Positions 60,700 through 64,000 of a DNA stretch of 64,000 bases are shown piece after piece; positions within the stretch are counted from its first letter, which is position 1, and each line of letters opens with the position of its first letter. Made by a program: the position numbers and the translations under genes. This DNA comes from Nemesobacter sp965204665. GTDB lineage: Bacteria; Desulfobacterota_D; UBA1144; Nemesobacterales; Nemesobacteraceae. The notes beneath the pieces were generated by a model, which saw nothing but the letters and a program-made list of their open reading frames with translations, did not search any database and was not told where the DNA came from. The DNA is taken from NCBI GenBank assembly GCA_965204665.1, contig OZ242002.1, positions 1 through 64,000 on the forward strand. Direction: 5' to 3'.

Positions 60700-61542
60700 T
60701 TAATCCATCCCGTAGCCGACCCTTCTCGGCTTCACCATGTATTTGTCCATTCTCTTGCTGTTTCTCGTTTTCTTGCCTATCGTGATCCAGCCCCAGGGAG
60801 AAACAGGATGGGGGTTCCCCTTGGTCGCCTTACCTTCTCCTCCGCCATGAGGATGATCAATCGGGTTCATCGCCACGCCCCGCACCGAAGGTCTTATGCC
60901 CTTGTGGCGAGACCTGCCGGCCTTGCCTTGAACTACAAGCTCGTTTTCGGTGTTCCCTATTCTGCCGACCGTGGCCATACAACGAAGATGAACCAGCCTT
61001 ATCCCGCCCGAGGCCAGTTTCACTTGAGCGTAATCACCATCTTTGGCTACTATCTGCGCAGAGGAACCGGCGGAACGGACAAGTTTTCCGCCTCCTCCCG
61101 GTCTCACCTCTATATTATGAACAACTGTACCCACCGGAATTCTGTCTATCGGAAGAGCATTCCCCGGTTGGACTTCCACATCAGGACCGGAACTCAGCGT
61201 GTCGCCCACCTTTATGCCTGCAGGAGCTATTATGTATCTCTTTTCACCGTCTTCGTAAGAAAGAAGAGCGATTCTCGCGGACCTGTAGGGATCGTACTCA
61301 ACGGAAACAACCTTTGCCGGAATCCCGTACTTGTTCCTTCTGAAATCAATTATTCTATAAAGCCTCTTATGTCCACCGCCTTTTCTGAAACTTGTGATTC
61401 TTCCGTTGGAGTTGCGGCCCGAGTGTTTTTTCAGAGAAACGGTAAGGGGTTTATGCGGAGTTTTCGAGGTTATTTCCTCAAAGTCGAATCCGGACATGAA
61501 TCTTCTTCCCGGAGAAGTAGGGTTGTATTTTTTTATTCCCAT
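60700..61542 (-). CDS. rplB: 50S ribosomal protein L2
   Basis: 280 residues. NPTSPGRRFMSGFDF, GRNSNGRITSFRKGGGHKRLYR, LRCMATVGRIGNTENELVVQGKAGRSRHKG, and the conserved RGVAMNPIDHPHGGGEGK near the peptidyl-transferase centre. Confidence 0.98.
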   Translation of the reverse strand: MGIKKYNPTSPGRRFMSGFDFEEITSKTPHKPLTVSLKKHSGRNSNGRITSFRKGGGHKRLYRIIDFRRNKYGIPAKVVSVEYDPYRSARIALLSYEDGEKRYIIAPAGIKVGDTLSSGPDVEVQPGNALPIDRIPVGTVVHNIEVRPGGGGKLVRSAGSSAQIVAKDGDYAQVKLASGGIRLVHLRCMATVGRIGNTENELVVQGKAGRSRHKGIRPSVRGVAMNPIDHPHGGGEGKATKGNPHPVSPWGWITIGKKTRNSKRMDKYMVKPRRVGYGMD

Positions 61543-61544
61543 GA

Positions 61545-61832
61545 TCAGATCCCTTCAAACAGGTCGATTTCTCCATCCTTGATTTTTACATACGCCTTTT
61601 TAACCGCGGACTTCTTTCCGACTAGTCGCCCCAATCTTTTGACTTTTTTCCCCTGAAGCACCAGAGTTCTCACTTTATCAACCCTTACACCGAAGATCTT
61701 TTCAACGGAATCCTGTATTTCCTTTTTATTCGATTTTCTGTCAACCGAGAAAACATACCAGTCGTTTTCCCTTGCTCTTGTGCTTTTTTCGGTTATCAGA
61801 GGAAACTTTATGACGGAACGCGGGTCTTTCAT
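61545..61832 (-). CDS. rplW: 50S ribosomal protein L23
   Basis: 95 residues. IKFPLITEKSTRARENDWYVFSVDRKSNKKEIQDSVEKIFGV. Docking site for trigger factor and SRP at the tunnel exit. Start overlaps the rplD stop by 4 bp. Confidence 0.97.
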   Translation of the reverse strand: MKDPRSVIKFPLITEKSTRARENDWYVFSVDRKSNKKEIQDSVEKIFGVRVDKVRTLVLQGKKVKRLGRLVGKKSAVKKAYVKIKDGEIDLFEGI

Positions 61833-62449
61833 GACAATCTATCCTGTATTTTTTCCACCGAATCGCGCACCATGACCAGATTCTCGTGTCTGAGAATATC
61901 GTAAACATTGAGTCCTTCGTCCCGAAGCACTCTGACATCCGGGATGTTTCTCGCCGATTTGCTCAAATTCTCGTTGTCGGAAGCAATAACGACAAGTGCT
62001 CGGGAAAGTTCAAAATCACTGAGAAAGCGCGATACCTGTCTGGTCTTTATCTCGGGGAGGTCGAATTTGTCGAGTACAACAATCGCGCCTTGACTGAAAC
62101 GGCTGGAAAGAGCCGATACAAGAGCGCCTTTTCTTACTTTCTTGGGAATCGTATAGGACCAGTCCTTCGGCTTAGGTCCGAACACAACGCCTCCCTTGCG
62201 CCATATGGGAGACCTTCTGGACCCCGCCCGCGCGCGACCCGTATGTTTCTGCTTCCACGGCTTCGACCCGCCGCCCCTGACTTCCCCTCTCGTTTTTGTA
62301 GAAGATGTTCCGGATCTTCTCTTGGCAAGTTGCCAGTTGACAACCTCATGCAGAAGATGCTTTTTGACCGGAGACTCGAAAATCTCGGAACTCAACTCCA
62401 TGGTCCCGACCTTCTTCCTTGAGATATCATAGACATCAATTTGCGGCAT
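61829..62449 (-). CDS. rplD: 50S ribosomal protein L4
   Basis: 206 residues from ATG 62449 (MPQIDVYDISRKKVGTMEL), with AGGGGAG upstream; overlaps the rplC end by 14 bp. The loop RSGTSSTKTRGEVRGGGSKPWKQKHTGRARAGSRRSP is standard. A longer upstream frame lies inside rplC and is not used. Confidence 0.96.
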   Translation of the reverse strand: MPQIDVYDISRKKVGTMELSSEIFESPVKKHLLHEVVNWQLAKRRSGTSSTKTRGEVRGGGSKPWKQKHTGRARAGSRRSPIWRKGGVVFGPKPKDWSYTIPKKVRKGALVSALSSRFSQGAIVVLDKFDLPEIKTRQVSRFLSDFELSRALVVIASDNENLSKSARNIPDVRVLRDEGLNVYDILRHENLVMVRDSVEKIQDRLS

Positions 62450-63080
62450 TCGATACTCCCCTGGATGTACGTCTGATATACACGGTCCCCCCGACCGGAC
62501 CCGGTATCGAACCCTTGATGAAAAGAAGATTCTTCTCAGTGTCCACATCGACTACCTCGACACCTTGTATCGTGACGTTCCTTCCACCCATGCGACCCGG
62601 CATTTTCAATCCCTTCCAAACCTTAGCCGGATAGGATGCCTGTCCTATAGAACCGGGTCTCCTGTGGGCCATACCGCCATGAGACATCGGTTGTCTCGAG
62701 AAGTTATGACGTTTTATAGTTCCCGCAAAACCTTTCCCCTTACTTTTTGAGGTTACATCCAGAACATCCCCGATACTGAATATGTCAACCTTCACCACAT
62801 CTCCGATTCGGCAATCGTCCTCAGTGGCGAAAAACTCTTTTAACTCCGAGGTCGGGTTAACTCCAGCTTTGGCGAAATGACCTTTAACGGGTTTATTCAC
62901 CCTCTGGGGCTTTTTCTCTCCGAAACCCAACTGAACGGCCTGATAACCGTCTTTATCCACAGTCTTTTTCGCAACCACGGAACACGGTCCCGCCTCAACG
63001 ACCGTGGTGACCACCTTCACCATGTCATCGTTGAAGAATTCAGTCATCCCTCTTTTTCTCCCTATCAGTCCCTGAATCAT
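62436..63080 (-). CDS. rplC: 50S ribosomal protein L3
   Basis: 214 residues. MIQGLIGRKRGMTEFF, VDVTSKSKGKGFAGTIKRHNFSRQPMSHG, HRRPGSIGQASYPAKVWKGLKMPGRMGG (includes the Gln methylation region). Confidence 0.97.
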   Translation of the reverse strand: MIQGLIGRKRGMTEFFNDDMVKVVTTVVEAGPCSVVAKKTVDKDGYQAVQLGFGEKKPQRVNKPVKGHFAKAGVNPTSELKEFFATEDDCRIGDVVKVDIFSIGDVLDVTSKSKGKGFAGTIKRHNFSRQPMSHGGMAHRRPGSIGQASYPAKVWKGLKMPGRMGGRNVTIQGVEVVDVDTEKNLLFIKGSIPGPVGGTVYIRRTSRGVSNAAN

Positions 63081-63082
63081 TT

Positions 63083-63403
63083 CTACGAGCCCGTCAGTTT
63101 TATCTCTACTTCCACGCCGGAAGCGAGATTGAGTTTCATAAGTTCATCTATCGTCTGCTGCGTAGGGTTAAGTATATCGACAAGCCTTTTGTGCGTCCTT
63201 ATCTCGAAATGCTCTCTGGAGTTCTTATTCACGTGAGGTCCGCGAAGCACGCAGAATCTGTTTATCTTAGTCGGAAGAGGAACCGGACCTGCCACTCTCG
63301 CACCGGTTCTCTTCGCAGTATCGACTATCTCATCTGTGGAATTGTCAAGAATTCCATAGTCAAAAGACTTGAGTTTTATTCGTATCTTAGAAGCCCTGCT
63401 CAT
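63083..63403 (-). CDS. rpsJ: 30S ribosomal protein S10
   Basis: 106 residues. KIRIKLKSFDYGILDNSTDEIVDTAKRTGARVAGPVPLPTKINRFCVLRGPHVNKNSREHFEIRTHKRLVDI. Also the NusE partner of NusB in antitermination. Follows tuf by 2 bp. Confidence 0.98.
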   Translation of the reverse strand: MSRASKIRIKLKSFDYGILDNSTDEIVDTAKRTGARVAGPVPLPTKINRFCVLRGPHVNKNSREHFEIRTHKRLVDILNPTQQTIDELMKLNLASGVEVEIKLTGS

Positions 63404-63405
63404 CG

Positions 63406-64000
63406 CTATTCAACAATCCGGGTCACCACACCGGCGCCCACAGTCCTTCCGCCTTCTCTTATCGCAAACCGCAACTGCTCCTCCAACGCCACCGGCGCTA
63501 TCAACTCCACTTCCATACTCACATTGTCCCCGGGCATCACCATCTCCACACCCTCAGGCAGTATCACACTCCCAGTCACATCCGTCGTCCTTAAATAAAA
63601 CTGCGGCCTGTATCCGGGAAAAAACGGCGTGTGCCTTCCCCCCTCCTCCTTCTTCAACACATACACCTCCGCCTTGAACTTCCTGTGCGGCTTCATACTC
63701 CCGGGCGCAGCCAACACCTGCCCCCTCTCCACATCCCCCTTCCCTATACCCCGCAGAAGCACCCCCACATTGTCCCCGGCCTGCGCATCATCCAATATCT
63801 TCCGAAACATCTCCAAACTCGTCGCCACCGTACTCACCGTATCCCTGAACCCCACTATATCTATCTCGTTCCCCGCAACTATCCTCCCCCTCTCCACTCT
63901 ACCCGTCACCACCGTACCCCTGCCCGATATCGTGAACACATCCTCTATCGCCATCACAAACGGCTTGTCCATATCCCTCTCAGGCTCAGGCACATATCCG
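63406..64000 (-). CDS. tuf: Elongation factor Tu, C-terminal part
   Basis: Frame continues past the right edge (5' end outside). Visible are the end of domain I linker, domain II (MDKPFVMAIEDVFTISGRGTVVTGRVERGRI, GDNVGVLLRGI, ERGQVLA) and domain III (FKAEVYVLKKEEGGRHTPFFPGYRPQFYLRTTDVTGSV, PGDNVSMEVELIAPVALEEQLRFAIREGGRTVGAGVV). The gene prefers G-ending codons more strongly than the following ribosomal genes, unlike its neighbours. Confidence 0.97.
   Translation of the reverse strand, partial: GYVPEPERDMDKPFVMAIEDVFTISGRGTVVTGRVERGRIVAGNEIDIVGFRDTVSTVATSLEMFRKILDDAQAGDNVGVLLRGIGKGDVERGQVLAAPGSMKPHRKFKAEVYVLKKEEGGRHTPFFPGYRPQFYLRTTDVTGSVILPEGVEMVMPGDNVSMEVELIAPVALEEQLRFAIREGGRTVGAGVVTRIVE

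Noticed and set aside
60688..61656. 322-codon plus-strand frame opposite rplB
   Set aside because: Antisense to L2, no independent support.

Overview
The window looks like chromosome from a Gram-negative (diderm), free-living or host-associated bacterium of a little-cultured lineage. It combines outer-membrane-type beta-barrel genes, RTX repeats and system-I cytochrome c maturation genes with a full, bacterial-order S10-spc-alpha ribosomal cluster, and by eye the GC content is in the mid-forties. The gene order and the single-ORF cobA-hemD fusion recall deltaproteobacterial or Dadabacteria-like genomes, but phylum assignment needs a tree and is only a guess here. UUG start codons are common (pnp, rpsC, rpsD, rpsE, HAD hydrolase), and two housekeeping genes (hflX, miaA) appear to start at non-AUG/GUG/UUG codons.

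Layout. 1-3.3 kb: 3' end of an RTX calcium-binding exoprotein and an intact IS1634-family element. 3.3-9.7 kb: thiolase divergent from a nitroreductase/RHH-like pair, then hflX, an unknown protein, a 38-residue membrane peptide, a HAD phosphatase and a secreted nuclease. 9.7-11.5 kb: an accessory patch with a decayed aldo/keto reductase, a C10A8 tract, a near-palindrome and a GC-rich ADP-ribosylglycohydrolase. 11.5-15 kb: fused trehalose-phosphate synthase/phosphatase and ccmG/ccmH. 15-25.4 kb (minus strand): rimP-nusA-infB-[dead ylxP]-rbfA-nrnA-truB-rpsO-pnp-miaA, the classical translation/RNA-processing operon, preceded by a leader terminator. 25.4-27.5 kb: an accessory island with a GC-rich, solitary phosphorothioate-dependent type HNH endonuclease. 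27.5-36.6 kb: uvrB, cobA-hemD, rsmE, an RNB exoribonuclease, pyrG, rdgB. 36.7-39.4 kb: alr-dtd-smpB with the tmRNA gene (ssrA, not a protein gene) 6 bp downstream of smpB, and the remains of a second ADP-ribosylglycohydrolase abutting the ssrA 3' end. 39.5-48.2 kb: a beta-barrel protein, an acidic exported peptide, MFS/SRPBCC pair, an orphan sensor module, metF, ubiE/menG, pdxH, an SDR epimerase and a luciferase-like oxidoreductase. 48.3-64 kb (minus strand): tuf-rpsJ ... rplQ, 31 genes in one unbroken block including secY, adk, map, infA and rpoA but without rpmD (L30).

How the genes work together. Most of the window supports translation: ribosome assembly (rimP, rbfA, ribosomal proteins), initiation (infA, infB), rescue (smpB plus tmRNA with inferred tag AEPINALAA), modification (truB, miaA, rsmE), ribosome splitting (hflX) and RNA turnover (pnp, nrnA, RNB nuclease). 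The accessory genes are few and scattered. Three decayed genes (aldo/keto reductase, ylxP/DUF503, ADP-ribosylglycohydrolase) point to ongoing gene loss. I see no CRISPR array and no obviously new multi-gene system; the most interesting items are small-scale.
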